Assembly (NCBI GenBank): GCA_039111635.1 | Contig: JBCAQO010000003.1 | Coordinates: 1,054,001-1,118,000 of the forward strand | Reading direction: 5' to 3' | DNA: 64,000 nt | Source: Heterobasidion occidentale | Taxonomy: Eukaryota; Basidiomycota; Agaricomycetes; Russulales; Bondarzewiaceae | Shown here: piece after piece, positions 37,813 to 48,228 of the stretch | How positions within the stretch are numbered: the stretch's first letter is position 1 | Layout: each line of letters opens with the position of its first letter | Notes under the pieces: generated by a model | Database searches by the model: none | Seen by the model: only the letters and a program-made list of their open reading frames with translations | Told to the model about the DNA's origin: nothing | Program-made: the position numbers and the translations under genes

Positions 37813-37978
37813 CGGAAGAGCGAAAGAAAGAGAGCGGCGGGACTCCGTAAACCATGTAGCAGCAACTCTCCGACGGACTGGCCGGGGTCTCTGCTCATTT
37901 CCAGCCTTTTGACTCGTACCTGCACAGATCTGACATCGGATCGTGTTGTTTGCACACCGGCAGTTCTCCCTCTAGACA

Positions 37979-40410
37979 ATGCCGACCATCTCGGTAGATA
38001 AAGAAGACCTTTGGGAGAGGCTCGAACAAAAATTCAGTGCGTGCAGCATCTCCTGGTTCTGTCGATCATGTCTATAATCAGGTCTGCAGCCAAGGAGGAG
38101 TTTGACAAGCTCTGCTTCGAGTTTGGTATCGAGCTCGATGAGGATGTGAGGGCTTGAGATCATTATCCTGCCGGCGTCAAGCTTTCTCATCGTGCTCGAT
38201 ATCTGCAGACCACAGAAGAGGTAGAGGAAGCTATCAAGAAGGGCCTGCCCGCAGAGCGTCCAGTGAGTGAGCAGCGCAGTAGGTCATCGCGCCTGTGAAC
38301 TAACGGCGTGTCCAGCAACTCAAAATTGAGATACCCGCAAATAGGTCAGGGAGGACAAGAGAAAGACTGAACGTTCACTGACGCCGTCTCAGATACGATC
38401 TACTCTGCATAGAGGGCATCGCTCGCGCTCTTCGCGTTTTCCTCGGGAAGGGAGAGGCACCACAGTACAAGCTTGTCTACCCGCCTGGTGGTGAGGCCGA
38501 TCTTCTCGAAGTCACCGTCTCGCCGAGGTACGCCACGATCTCACCCAGTCGCGCGTTTCCTTACACTCCGTATGAACGACAGACGCAACAAGTCCGGCCC
38601 TTCTTCGCGTCTGCCATCCTTCGAAATGTCACCTTCACGCAACGATCCTACGATTCGTTCATCGACCTGCAAGACAAGCTCCACCAGAACATCTGCAGGA
38701 AGCGGTCGCTGGTCGCTATCGGCACACACGATCTGGACACGATCACCCGGCCGTTCAGATACGAAGCGCGACCTCCAAAAGACATCAAATTCGTCCCGCT
38801 CAACAAGACCAAGGAGTATACGGCCGAGGAGCTCATGTCGGTGTACGAGGTGCGTCCAAGCGTCGTCGCGAGTGCGGTCCGACGTTCAACGCGCCCGTCA
38901 GTCCGACAAACACATCGGGAGGTACTTGCACATCATCCGTGACTCGCCGGTGTACCCCATCATCTACGACGCAGAGGGACGGGTGTCGTCGTGGCCGCCC
39001 ATCATCAACTCCGAGCACAGCAAGATCTCGCTGAACACCCGCAACGTCTACATCGACATCACGGCGACGGACCTGACCAAGCTGAACATCGTCGCCAACA
39101 TCATCTCCACCATGTTCTCCGAATATTGCGCAGAGCCCTTCACGTGAGTCCGTCGTCGAGCTCTCTCTCCCTGCTTGATTCACACCCGGAGCAGCATCGA
39201 GCCCGTCAAGGTCATCTACCCCGACGGTAGAGTGGTCATCACCCCCGACATCTCCTCCCGACCGATGGAAGCCCACGCATCCTACGTCAACTCGTGCACC
39301 GGCCTCTCCCTTTCGTCGACCGAGGTCCAAGGCCTGCTGGAGCGCATGTCCCTGCCAACGCAGGTGTCGCCGACCGACCCGGACACGCTGCTGGTCAAAG
39401 TGCCCGCGACGCGGCCAGACATCCTCCACGAGTGCGACATCATGGAGGACGCGGCGATCGCCTACGGCTACAACAATCTGCCGGACACGTTCCCCGCGAC
39501 GAGCACGGTCGCGCAGCCCCTCGCCGTCAGCAAACTGACCGACATCATCCGGCACGAGTGGGCCTTTGCCGGCTGGGTGGAAGTCCTCCCCCTGATCCTC
39601 GTACGTCCCGCTCCCACCCCTCGCATCCCCGCCCTGCGCCCGCGCCCGCGCCCCCACGCACACACGCACACACGCACACGCACGCTCTGACCCCGCGGCC
39701 GCCCAGTGCTCCCACGAGGAGAACTTCGAGTGGCTGAACATCCCAGACGACAACGCGACGGCCGTGAAGATCGGGAACCCCAAGACGCTCGAGTTCCAGG
39801 TCGTGCGCACGTCGCTCCTGCCCGGCCTGCTCAAGACCGTGCGCGAGAACCGCTCGCACGCGCTCCCGCTGCGCATCTTCGAGGCCGCGGACGTTGTGTT
39901 CAAGGACGCCGCGCGCGAGCGCCAGGCGCGCAACGTGCGCCACGCCGCGGCCGTGTGGTGCAACAAGACGGCCGGGTTCGAGGTCGTGCACGGCCTCCTC
40001 GACCGCGCGATGGCGATGCTCGAGGTCCCGCGCATCGCGAGCACGGACGCGCACGTGCCGACGGGGTACTACCTCAAGGAGAGGCCCGGTGAGTGCTCCG
40101 CGCCGCGCCGCAGCCGAGCGTGCCCGCGTGCTCACGCTCCCATCACACCCCAGACCCGACCTTCTTCCCCGGGCGCGCCGCGACGATCTACTACCGCGCG
40201 CCGAGGGAGGACGGGGCGCCGACGACGACGGGCGCGCTGGGGAAGCTCAAGTCGCTGATCCACCACGCGGACCGCGAGATCGGGAAGCTGGGGATCCTGC
40301 ACCCGAGCGTGCTCGAGAAGTTCGACATCGGGTACCCGTGCTCGGCGCTCGAGTTTTCGCTCGAGCCGTTCAAAAAGAAGATGTCCGCGATGTGGACGAA
40401 CGACGAATGA
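37979..40410 (+). CDS. FRS1: Cytosolic phenylalanyl-tRNA synthetase beta subunit
   Basis: This is the beta chain of the alpha2beta2 PheRS that charges tRNA-Phe. Several small 5' exons ([54 protein letters not shown]) are followed by [20 protein letters not shown], the B3/4 editing-domain start. Next come [39 protein letters not shown] and the B5 region [20 protein letters not shown] with [20 protein letters not shown]. The catalytic-like core holds [24 protein letters not shown] sequence and [10 protein letters not shown], and the end is [13 protein letters not shown]. At 38528-38582 an apparent 55-nt GT-AG intron would break the frame. Read-through is open and in frame, so either it is coding or a 66-nt intron with a GTCTCG donor is used. 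The 3' half is very GC-rich. FRS2, encoding the alpha chain, lies 7.8 kb downstream in opposite orientation. Confidence 0.95.
39655..39686 (+). repeat. CA/CG dinucleotide microsatellite in an FRS1 intron
   Basis: An imperfect (CA)n run interrupted by CG (ACACACGCACACACGCACAC pattern) lies inside the intron between the LPLIL and CSHEEN exons of FRS1. Confidence 0.7.
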
Positions 40411-40794
40411 GGCCGCGCATCGGCGGAGGGGAGGGAGCAGGACTTGTGTGTCTGTATTTCGAGTTGAAAGAGTGTGAGAGTAATCAATAGCTGTTGTAGT
40501 ACCCGCCATGCGTGCGCATTCGACTGAGATCACGCCAGTACGTGTGACGACATCGGTGATGGTTAGATAAATATTGCGCTGCGAGCATGAAGAGATCGTA
40601 CAAAAAAACGAAACTATACCGAGCAAAACGAGCGGCAGAAGGCAATCATCGAGCACAAGAGGCAGTAAACAGAAGCAAAAAGAGAGAGAGACAGTGTAAA
40701 ATGAGTCAATCGTCCATCGTGCACCTACTATCACCGGCCCTGGCATGTCTAAACGGGCGCGCACTCCAAAAAAAAAAAAGCTTCTACGAGGCCA
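40411..40794. other. Intergenic between convergent FRS1 and BSD2 ends
   Basis: This is the 3' flanks of both genes. It includes an A-rich stretch near 40580-40690 and an 11-12 base poly-A run near 40770, probably transcript-end signals. No gene was seen. Confidence 0.5.
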
Positions 40795-42538
40795 TCAAAG
40801 CATCCCCGCCGCGCGCATGTTCTCCATCAGCTGGTCCTCCTCCCTAAACGACTGCTCCAGCTCCCTCTGGCGCGCCGGATCGTGCGCAAAGCGCGCCAGC
40901 AGCTCCTCGCGCGCGCGCAGGTCCGCCACGCGCCCCTCCTCCGCCGTGTGCGCCGCGTACGCGTCGTCGTCGCCCTCTCCGCCCGCGCCGTCGTCGTCGT
41001 CGTCGCCCAGCCCGTCGCCGAGGTGGCGCGGGAAGAGCCCCCCGCGGAGCAGTCCGCCCATGCCCGTGCGCGGCATCCCGAACGCGTGCTGCAGGCTCGC
41101 GGCGAGGGCGCGGTAGCGCGAGCGCGCGTCGCCCGGCGCGGAGGCGGGCGCGGCGGAGGCGGCGTCGCGCTGCGAGGCGAGGATGTTGCTCTCCCAGCGC
41201 TTGACGCGCCAGAAGCCGAGGATCGACGTGAGCAGGATGAACCAGCCTGCGAACGGGGCGGGGCGGCGTCGGTCAGTGTGAGAAAATGTGGTGGAGGGGA
41301 ATCGCAGGGGGGACGCACCGATGGTCATGAGGAAGAAGGAGAGCCAGTCGGTCGTGGCGTCGTTGACGAGGTTGATCTCGTCCATCGTCGCGGGCGGGAT
41401 CGCCGCGGCGGGGTCCGGGAGGGACATGTTGAGGTTGCGGTAGTAGTCCTCCGCCTGGGCGGCGGTGTCAAAGGTCGGGCTCGGGTCGGGCGCGCCCGTG
41501 GGTGGGGGCTGCTGCATCTGGCCGTTGCCGCCCATGCGCCAGCCCCAGGTAGCGTCTGCCTCTGCGGCGTCCTCGGCGCGGCTCCTGAGCGCAAAGCCAT
41601 ACTGGATGAGGGTGACGCCGAGGCCGGCGCGGGAGCCGAAGCGGGCGGCGTGGGTGGTGTGGAGGAGGTAGGTGAGGAGGAAGCCGACGAACTGGAAGGA
41701 GATGCTGACGAGCATGTTCCAGAGGAAGGAGAAGAGGGAGCCGGTGGGGAGGGCGTCGATGATCATCTCGCCGAAGGCGCCGGGGGAGGACGGGGCGTGA
41801 ACGGTGGTCTCCCAGTAGGGCGGGACGCTGTCGGCCTGGGCGGAGGCGTAGGACGGGGGCACGTCCTTCTGGGCCTCTTCGGGCACGAGGAAGATCTCGT
41901 CGCCTGGGCGCACGCGGTGAGCGAGTGAGGGTTCATCAAAGGATCGACCAGACGACAGGTCGGAAGCTGGACGCACCTTCGCGGATCTGCATCGGGCGGG
42001 AGGGCTTTGCGGTGACGTTGGCGAAGACGCCGTCGTTGTGCACGCCGCCGCCGACGACGCGGCCTGCGGGCTGCTCGTAGTCGAGGCCCCAGCGGCGGAC
42101 GTAGGGAGCGGGGAGGACGGAGGCTGCGGTGCGGAGGAGCCAGCTCCTGCGGGGTGCGTAGGCGGCTGCGAGGTCGGCCGGGTGGGCGGAGGAGGTGGAG
42201 GGGACGAGGCCGTTTGAGTTGCCGTAGTCGTTGGGGAGGGCGGAGGAGGACGGGGGCGGGGGGGAGCCGGGCGGGGGATAGCTCGCGTAGTCGAAGTTCT
42301 CAAAGTCGTACGCGGCGGGGGTGCTCGGTGTGTGTGCGTGGGCGAGTGGGTGATGGCGCGCAGGCGGGGGGGAGTGGGAGCGGGAGCGCGAGCGGGCTAG
42401 GGGGCGGAGGGGCCGTGTCTCGGCGTGTGCGGTGGGCTCGTCGTCGTCGTCGTCGTCGTCGTCAAAGGCGGCGTCCATCTCTGCATTGGAAAGGGGATCT
42501 GTGTGCGAGGAGGGCAGCGGCGCATAGCGTGCAGACAT
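40795..42538 (-). CDS. BSD2: Bsd2/NDFIP-type membrane adaptor for Rsp5/Nedd4 ubiquitin ligase
   Basis: Three exons: 42538-41977, 41903-41319 and 41246-40795. The acidic and Ser/Pro-rich cytosolic N-half (MSARYAPLPSSHTDPLSNAE, then an eight-Asp run) contains SPPPARHHP and an IFLVPEEAQKDVPPSYASAQ segment. VPPSY is a PY motif for WW domains of Rsp5-type ligases. Three hydrophobic segments follow: FSFLWNMLVSISFQFVGFLL, ARFGSRAGLGVTLIQYGFAL and, after the second intron, WFILLTSILGFWRVKRWE. The number, spacing and RAGLG(V/I)TLIQYG block are typical of the NDFIP/Bsd2 family. Bsd2 sends membrane proteins such as metal transporters to the vacuole via Rsp5 in the Golgi/endosome. The C-terminal acidic tail (GDDDDDGAGGEGDDDAYAAH) looks longer than in yeast. 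Confidence 0.87.
42437..42463 (-). repeat. GAC/TCG trinucleotide run coding for poly-Asp in BSD2
   Basis: About nine consecutive TCG units on the plus strand encode the Asp run in the N-terminus of the Bsd2-like protein. Such runs change length easily. Confidence 0.8.
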
Positions 42539-43097
42539 CGTCGACGACCAAAAGGGAGCAGCCACGGGCGCTGATCACAAACCGTCGCTTGCACGCATCG
42601 CTTTCCCCGGCATCTCTCGGCATCGCACCCATTGGCTGCATGACACACACGCGACGCTCTCGATTGCGACTGGTTCCTTGCACTCATGCGAGCTCTATTA
42701 TTTCCCTTCTCTCAAAACACGACCAGCCGCCATAGCGATAAGTTACAGACGATGCGATCCGGTGCCCAATAATGTAAGCAGATCCCCTCTCGGTGCGCCC
42801 TCTCGCCCTCGCTTCCCACCGGTGAGTGCATGCGTATCAAGTGCGTAGCTCAAATGCGGACATCTAGACCCAGACCGAGACATCTCCGAGCATGACAACG
42901 TGAATGCGAGAGCCGCGCCCCGCCGCGACCCCCCGTCGAGACGTGGGGCGCCTCCATTCTCTCCGGACTTGCCACCACCGACCGACGCCTGGCCAGCCCT
43001 AGCACCCGATCTGCACCTGAAACAAACAAGACGAGCCAATGGGCGGTCAGCGCCTGCCGCGTCGCGAATCGCGAGTCTGGACGGGCTCTCACCTAGG
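42539..43097. other. Intergenic: BSD2 promoter
   Basis: GC-rich sequence with an inverted CCAAT (CATTGGCTG near 42629). Long frames through it on both strands lack motifs. The right end is the 3' flank of the unrecognised gene. Confidence 0.5.
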
Positions 43098-43675
43098 TCA
43101 GCGCGTGTACAGGTCGGGGCAGTGCGCCTCCTGCACGAGGCGGTGGACGCGGTGGCAGCTCTCCATGCGCGCTTCCATCAGCTGCCCGAACAGCTCGAGC
43201 AGGCGCGTGCCCGTCTCGGGTGCCGTGGGCGCATGGGCCCCGCGGTGCGCGCGGCGGCGGCGGGCGGCGGCGAGGCTGTTGGGCATGCCCTCGAGCTTCA
43301 GCTTGAAGCTCTTCTTGCGCTGCATCCAGCGGGAGAGCGAGTGGGCTTTGCCGATTGGCTGCGGGGTGGACGGGTCTTGCTTGACCGCGTCGTCTGTGTC
43401 CGAGGAGGGGGGCGTGGGCCCCGAGGGGATCTGGGCGGGGGTGCCAGGGCTGTCTATGCCACGGGTGGAGAGGGCGAGCTCGAGGGCTGCGCGGGTGCGG
43501 TGAACCCAGAGGGACTCCTGTTGGTAGAATTGGACGAGGGAGTTGAGGAGGACGACGGAAGTGTGGGCGGCGACATCAGGGAGGGGGACGAGGGAGGGGT
43601 GGGAAGGAGATGGATGTCGTGCATTGGAGGGGAGATGATGGGCTTGATATCAGAGGAGAGAGGGCTGGAGGACAT
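43098..43675 (-). CDS. Unrecognised conserved-looking protein, with a probable frame break
   Basis: I do not recognise the family. The readable body starts DVAAHTSVVLLNSLVQFYQQ, continues ESLWVHRTRAALELALSTRG, a Pro/Ser linker, then SLSRWMQRKKSFKLKLEGMP. It ends LLELFGQLMEARMESCHRVH with RLVQEAHCPDLYTR. The two blocks are helical and rich in Arg, Trp and Leu, unlike the linker. No ATG precedes this frame before a stop. The frame one step away begins MSSSPLSSDIKPIISPPMHD and runs up to PSSPSL, where it overlaps. A single missing base near 43571-43590 would join them, or a cryptic intron with a poor donor. ATG at 43624 is another start. It shares a CCAAT-rich promoter with EMC10. Confidence 0.5.
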
Positions 43676-43872
43676 TGCGAGCGGACGTATGCGTGGAGTG
43701 AGGGGTGGGGCAGAAAGAGGATGGAGGCGGAGGGAGGAGCGGGGAGTGGGGGGGGCAGTAAGGGATGGGACGAGGGGAGGGGTTGTATTTATGACAGGGG
43801 ATGGGAGTCTCGACCTCTCGGTGAAGCAAAGCAGCGTTCTGTGTTCGATTCCAAGCGCGAGTGGGCCGGCAG

Positions 43873-43966
43873 CCAATGGGAGCGGGAGCTGGAGCGTCGA
43901 GACCATTGGCCCAGGTCTGCCCAATCACTCCCTCCCCCTGCCTAATCCGGCCATCCCCCAGCCAAT
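43873..43966. promoter_or_regulatory. Cluster of four CCAAT boxes between divergent genes
   Basis: CCAAT occurs at 43873-43877, 43921-43925 and 43962-43966, and its reverse ATTGG at 43904-43908. All lie within 94 bases just before the EMC10 start codon and upstream of the minus-strand gene. Such spacing is typical of Hap2/3/5 (NF-Y) target promoters. Confidence 0.65.
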
Positions 43967-43991
43967 CCCCTCTCTCCCTCCTCCTCCACCC

Positions 43992-44950
43992 ATGCTCTCT
44001 CTCCTCCCCCTCCTCTCCCTTCCCCTTCTCGTCGCCGCCGCCGACGATTCCCTTCGCCTGCTCCACCGCGTATACACCCCCGACCTTCCCGACAGCCCCT
44101 TTTACGACCGTGGCTCCCTCGCCCTCGCACCCCACCCTGCATTCCTCCCCGCCCCCGACCTCCATCGCGACCTCCTCGCCCTCCTCGACTCCACCCACCC
44201 CCTCCCTCTCGATGCCCTTTACCAGGTGGCCCTCGTCACCCCCGACCACCCTCGAGATCAGCCTTGGCACATTTCGTCCGTCAAAGCGGTGCGTTCCAGT
44301 CCTCTTCCAGACCCCACATGTTGCCCGTTCTGGATCCCTCCTCCCCACCCCTCCAATACCAATTCCTGACACGCATACACATACCCATCCTTCTCACGCC
44401 CGCCTGGCCCACCTGACCTCGCTCGCGCAATTCCCTCGCAGTGCCATCTCCGGGCCAGCACCGCAGAGTCCATCGTCCTGCATCTCGCCTCGGACTCGCC
44501 CTCCGATGCCTCCCCGTACGCCGTCGACTACTTCCTCCACCCCGTTCCCCACGACGGCGCGTGTCCTCCCGGCGCACTGTCGGTCCCCGTGACGCTCCCT
44601 CCGCTCAACACGACCGTCACCGTGTCCGCTCCCAGACAACCGCCTCTGTAAGCAGTTAGCCGAATCGGTTTCACTCTGTCGATCGTTGACCCAGAACGCC
44701 TTGTCTCCCCCTCCCAGACCGGAGCTGCGCGCACCGCCGCAGCTTACGCCACAGGGCGAGCCTGCGCGCCCAGTTCAGGAAAAGACCTTTCTCCAAAAAT
44801 ACTGGATCTACATCGCGCTCGCGCTCGGTGCGATGAGTGAGCGGATGTCGTGTCGCTCTAGACTTTCGATATTGAAACTGACTGCGTTCTCGCCCCCACG
44901 CAGTGCTGGCGCCCAGCCCGCCCGAAGAGGGCGGTGCGGCACAAGGATAG
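43992..44950 (+). CDS. EMC10: ER membrane protein complex subunit 10
   Basis: Four exons: 43992-44288, 44442-44647, 44718-44836 and 44904-44950. The EMC inserts tail-anchored and multi-pass proteins into the ER membrane, and subunit 10 is its lumenal cap with one TM anchor. The start MLSLLPLLSLPLLVAAADDS is a signal peptide. A beta-rich lumenal domain begins LRLLHRVYTPDLPDSPFYDR, and CHLRASTAESIVLHLASD is a typical middle block. The C-terminal EKTFLQKYWIYIALALGAML is the membrane anchor, and a short tail (LAPSPPEEGGAAQG) is cytosolic. The reading frame is intact over all introns. Expression is probably coordinated by the CCAAT cluster just upstream. Confidence 0.88.
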
Positions 44951-45605
44951 AGAGCACGGACCAGGCCGGTGATGGGGATGGGGATCTATGGCTATGGAAA
45001 TGGGCGCGGAATCTCGCGAGAGGCGGGGATTGGCTCGCCAAGGCGTGGTCGCGTCGTCGTGGTTTGGTCATGTTTTTGTTTAGCCGGGCGGGCGGGGTTC
45101 TGATTCGCGAATGCAGCCCTTCGAGAGCAGTCTCGGCTGGCCTTCGCGCGCCAATGAGTGCTGCGTCGAGGTCGTGTGATCCGAGCATCGAGTCATCCGT
45201 GAGGGGGGGTTGTCATGCAGGCGTGCTGTGAGGTCATGCGGCGGCATGGGACGCACAGGAGCGTTGTATGTAAGGACGGCTCGCGAAGGCGCAGCGATTG
45301 GATCCGTGGGGGGGCTGCAGGGGGATGCGAGGCCTCGAATCGCGGGCCAGGATCAGGAGGAAGGTCGAGAAGCGCGCGCGCGGGCGTCCCAATTATCGTC
45401 CAATGGCTGCGCGCAGGTCCGCCTTGCCGGGGAAACACGCGCGCCCACTGCTTCCCCGGGTCCCTTCGCGCGGGCAAGCACTCCGGGGGCCTCCCGCCCA
45501 ATCAGCGCCCGGCGTCCGCATCGGATCTCCAAACCCGAACGACGCGTCCGCGCCGCCGCGCCCAGATCGCCCGTGTGAGGCCTCACACACACACACAGCG
45601 GGACG
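44951..45605. other. Intergenic, GC-rich
   Basis: EMC10 3' flank and GNAT promoter. It holds further CCAAT elements (GATTGG near 45277, CCAAT near 45399 and 45498). A CA run sits just before the GNAT start. Long open frames reflect GC content only. Confidence 0.5.
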
Positions 45606-46337
45606 ATGCCGCTCGCGATCCGCCCCGCGACCCCCGCCGACGCCCCCGCCCTCTCCCGCATCTGCCTCCTCACCGCAGACGCGGGCGCTTCCGCCGCGCC
45701 TCTCCACGCCCACCCCGCCCTCCCTGGCCTCGTCTGGGCCCTGCCCTATGTCTCTCTCCCCGAGCACACCTGGGGCTTCGTCCTCGTCGACGAGGACCAG
45801 GACGCGCACGGCCCACGCGGCCCAGACGAGCCTCAGCGCACCCACGCCGTCCTGGGCTACATCCTCGGCGCGACCGACACCCGCGCCCTCGAGGCACAGG
45901 CCGAGGCAGAGTGGTGGCCCGCCCTGCGCGAAAAATACCCCCTCGCGGCCCCCCCAGCGGAGGACCCACGTCCGCCCCCTCTTTCACCCACCTACGACCC
46001 CGTCGGCCCCAGCCCCGCGCGCACGCCCGCCGACGCGCGCTACGTCGCGCTGCTCCACCGCGGGTGGGCCCCCGCGCCCGCCGCGTGCGTGCGCCTCGGC
46101 CCCGCGCACATGCACGTCAACCTCCTCCCCGCCGCGCAGCGCCAGGGCTGGGGCCGGCGCCTCGTCGCCGCTGCCGTGCGCCACCTGCGCGCGGATGTGG
46201 GCGTGCACGCGGTGTGGCTCGGCATGGACCCGCGCAATGCGGCTGCGCGCGCGTTTTATGAGCGCCTTGGGTTCCGCGCGGTCGAGGGCGCGCCGGGGAA
46301 TTATTTGGGGCTTAGGTTTGAGGAGTGGGAGGGGTGA
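45606..46337 (+). CDS. GNAT-family N-acetyltransferase
   Basis: This is a single-exon, 243-residue acyl-CoA-dependent acetyltransferase. The N-terminal beta-alpha unit reads LAIRPATPADAPALSRICLL. A long insert (YPLAAPPAEDPRPPPLSPTY) precedes the core. The core HMHVNLLPAAQRQGWGRRLV carries the Q/R-x-x-G-x-G/A pyrophosphate-binding loop, and NAAARAFYERLGFRAVEGAP is the C-terminal GNAT motif. The insert and N-terminal block (VWALPYVSL, WGFVLVDED) resemble a fungal and bacterial subgroup related to the acetyltransferase-like domain of O-GlcNAcases. The substrate is unknown. Absence of introns is unusual among its neighbours and could fit retroposition or an origin from bacteria, but codon use matches the GC-rich surroundings. 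Confidence 0.85.
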   Translation: MPLAIRPATPADAPALSRICLLTADAGASAAPLHAHPALPGLVWALPYVSLPEHTWGFVLVDEDQDAHGPRGPDEPQRTHAVLGYILGATDTRALEAQAEAEWWPALREKYPLAAPPAEDPRPPPLSPTYDPVGPSPARTPADARYVALLHRGWAPAPAACVRLGPAHMHVNLLPAAQRQGWGRRLVAAAVRHLRADVGVHAVWLGMDPRNAAARAFYERLGFRAVEGAPGNYLGLRFEEWEG

Positions 46338-48228
46338 GCGGCGCGCGGCGGCGGTGTTGGCTCTGGCACTCGTATTTCCATACTGCACGGCCACGGCTGC
46401 TGGTACGGTACTATCTCTTTCGAGTGGAAAGTTGAATTCAGTCCATCGTCGCCGGACCTTGCGGTCGCGGGAATTATCAGCATCGGACAAGTCTACAGGA
46501 TGATCCTGTGCGCGCACATGAATGCTGCTGTGCCCCCTTCAGCCTTGCGTCATGCATGGGCTACTGCTGCCTGCCACTGCCTGCTACTGCCACAGGAACG
46601 CGCCCGTCTCTTCTGCGGACCTCGGCCGACCGATCCACGCCATTCCCCAGCCAACAAACCCCGCCGAGATCCCCGCGTCTCCCGTTTCTGGACTCTCACC
46701 CCTCAGTCCTCAAGGCCTCAAGGCCTGATGCACGGCGCACGGTGCACGGTGCACGATAGGTACAGCAACCCGTATGCGATGCATCGCGCGCGGCCATTGG
46801 CTCCCCTTGTTGTCCGCAGCTGGTGCAATGGTAGTGCGCAACAGTACGATGCTGCGCGGTCGAGCCCTCCACCGAGGGATCTGGACGCGCGAGGCTCGCG
46901 AGCGGGGCCCCTCCTGGGCCGTTCGAGTCTCGAGCCCGTCTCGATGTGATCCCATCACCTGCGCCATCAGCGAGTGCATCAGTGCGCCGCCCAATCGCGA
47001 GCGTGCGAGGGCGTGCGCCGATCCGGGCAGGACGATCACGAGTGCGGATGATGCTATTGTGTGCGTGTACTAAGTACCGTGCTCGCTTCTGCTTACAGTA
47101 CCCCCGCAGGCGTGCGTTCCGTGCAGCGTATGCAGTGCCCCCTGGCGTGCGTGCGAGTGGCAGCCTGGATGGACCAGGATGGACCCAGGCGTTTTGAGAT
47201 CAGATGACTTGGTTTGGTTTGGTTTGGTTTGTCTGCTTGCCGACCATCGTGGATCATGGGCTGCTAACAGCCACACGGCGCTGATATAGCGCGCATCATA
47301 ACCTATCATAACTTACTTACGAGGGCAGACCATCATGATGTACTCAAGAGCGCCCAGCTCGATCAGATGCTTCGGTTTTTGTTCGCTGGATCGCGATCGT
47401 GCTCTTGGGTGATCTCGGACAGGCTTCCCAGACTCTTCCCAGCATCTAAGTCGTTAAATAAACACAGTACTACGCATCATCAGTGCCTTCTCGAAGGCCA
47501 TCGCTTCCGCGAGTGTTGTGCCGCCCGGCTGCGCGTCGCATGCGGATTCGGCACGGATCGCGCATGCACCGCTCGTCGAGCGGACGGGGCAAGGGACGAG
47601 GAAGGGAAGGCGGCATAAAGACGGCACGGGCGATTCAGCGTGCGTACGCATCCCGCGTGCCGTCAGCCGGCCCCGCGAGCCAATGAACGCGCGGCGTCGG
47701 TGATTGGTCGCTGCACGCCCGTCCCGTGCCCCCTGATAGATCATCATCACTCGACCTCTCGATGCATGCATTGAGGTTCTCACTGTCGAGCCAGCGACGT
47801 TCGACGAACGCATCGCAGTTCCCGTCGTTCGTCAATGTAACTCTGCTCCAGGAGAACAATATAACGTAGTTTATTACTAAGCATCGCATCGCGTCCAAGG
47901 TCTCTCTTTTAGTCTCTCCCGCCGAAAATAACAGCTCCGTCCAGTCACGACTCGACCCAGCTCGACCCCACTGGCCTTGCCTCGCCTCGCCTCGACGCGG
48001 TGGTCGCCCGCACAACGATGCCAGGGCGTGCCGCGAAAAAAAATACACCCAGCCTATCGGCGCTTTTACAACACATTCTAAACTACACGTCACGTCGCGG
48101 CGCCGTCCCCTCCGAGTCCAACGCGCCTCACGCACACTCGCACACTCGTGCACTCGCGCACTCCCAATCACCGCCCGCACTCAATCACCACCCGCTCCAG
48201 AGTCGATCCCGCGCGCGTACAGGCCGCA
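46338..48228. other. Intergenic, 1.9 kb, no gene supported
   Basis: GC-rich, with a short tandem GCACGGT repeat (46734-46757) and a GGTTT pentamer repeat at 47211-47230. A Cys/His-free series of open frames carries no motifs. No tRNA, repeat family or transposon end was recognised. Confidence 0.5.
47211..47230 (+). repeat. (GGTTT)4 microsatellite
   Basis: Four perfect GGTTT units in intergenic DNA. Confidence 0.9.

Noticed and set aside
38528..38582. 55-nt GT-AG intron in FRS1 and hence a frame break
   Set aside because: The segment is open and read-through keeps the frame, so neither the intron nor a frameshift is needed.
38833..40044. 403-codon open frame on the minus strand across FRS1
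   Set aside because: It lies wholly antisense to well-supported FRS1 exons in GC-rich DNA, has no family motif, and spans introns of the real gene.
42900..44369. 489-codon open frame on the plus strand
   Set aside because: It runs antisense to the 43.1-kb gene and out of frame into EMC10. The sequence is Gly/Arg/Ala filler expected from high GC.
45215..46503. Long plus-strand frames overlapping the GNAT gene
   Set aside because: Pro/Arg-rich shadows of the GNAT frame. Only the frame at 45606 carries the acetyl-CoA-binding motif.
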